Source: an uncultured Clostridia bacterium (lineage in GTDB: Bacteria > Bacillota > Clostridia > Oscillospirales > Oscillospiraceae). From it: a stretch of DNA of 13,963 nucleotides. The translations under genes were made by a program, and so were the position numbers. Each line of letters opens with the position of its first letter. The stretch's first letter is position 1. The stretch covers positions 1 through 13,963 of the forward strand of contig CALDMR010000009.1 in the NCBI GenBank assembly GCA_937915065.1. The letters run 5' to 3'. The notes beneath the pieces were generated by a model. The model saw nothing but the letters and a program-made list of their open reading frames with translations, had not been told where the DNA came from and did no database searches. Of this stretch, positions 13,862-13,963 are shown one piece after another.

Positions 13862-13963
13862 TTACTTCTTCTTGTTGGCAATGGTCTTCTTGGGACCCTT
13901 GCGGGTTCTCGCGTTGGTCTTGCTGCGCTGGCCGCGGACAGGCAGGCCCTTGCGGTGACGGAT
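13862..13963 (-). CDS. rpsM: Small-subunit ribosomal protein S13, C-terminal part (5' end cut by window)
   Basis: The last 33 codons are visible, reading IRHRKGLPVRGQRSKTNART followed by a lysine-rich tail and TAA. This is the conserved C-terminus of S13, which threads between the 30S head and the P-site tRNA. The rest, and the operon promoter, lie beyond the window. Confidence 0.96.
   Translation of the reverse strand: MRHRKGLPVRGQRSKTNARTRKGPKKTIANKKK

Noticed and set aside
1..13963. CRISPR arrays, tRNA or rRNA genes, insertion-sequence ends
   Set aside because: I saw no regularly spaced repeats, cloverleaf-like segments, rRNA motifs or transposase genes. A covariance-model scan would be needed to exclude small structured RNAs.

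Overview
The window looks like a chromosomal segment from a GC-rich, low-oxygen Firmicute, most likely a gut Clostridia of the Oscillospiraceae/Ruminococcaceae type. The evidence is the rpsM-rpsK-rpsD-rpoA-rplQ order, strong AGGAGG-type ribosome binding sites, sigma-A-type promoters, a zinc-free S4, SLH-domain surface protein and ferredoxin-type ATPases. Family placement is inference; no 16S or tRNA gene is present.

Left end (1-2688). A leftward four-gene operon encodes a DUF134 helix-turn-helix protein, a NifX/NifB-type (orange-protein-like) metal-cluster carrier, and two MinD/Mrp-type ATPases that each carry an inserted 2[4Fe-4S] ferredoxin domain; the last is cut by the window edge. It is transcribed divergently from a Crp/Fnr-family regulator. 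The 150-bp space between them holds two back-to-back consensus promoters whose -35 boxes lie inside a perfect 18-bp-arm inverted repeat. A third copy of the same motif lies in the leftward leader. This is the most striking regulatory structure in the window.

Middle (2700-8200). A large serine recombinase is preceded by a 44-codon reading frame that overlaps its GTG start by four bases. Upstream, a 1191-residue secreted parallel-beta-helix protein with three C-terminal SLH domains has its own promoter, a hairpin in its leader and a strong terminator. Its central coding region is clearly AT-richer than its two ends and the neighbouring genes, suggesting a mosaic gene.

Right-middle (8245-11135). 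Two overlapping, paralogous metallo-beta-lactamase-fold hydrolases run leftward. Divergent from them is a YitT-family membrane protein.

Right end (11136-13963). Two bidirectional-looking terminators separate the convergent yitT-like gene from the distal part of the alpha ribosomal-protein operon: the 3' end of rpsM, then rpsK, rpsD, rpoA and rplQ, all leftward. The promoter of that operon lies outside the window.
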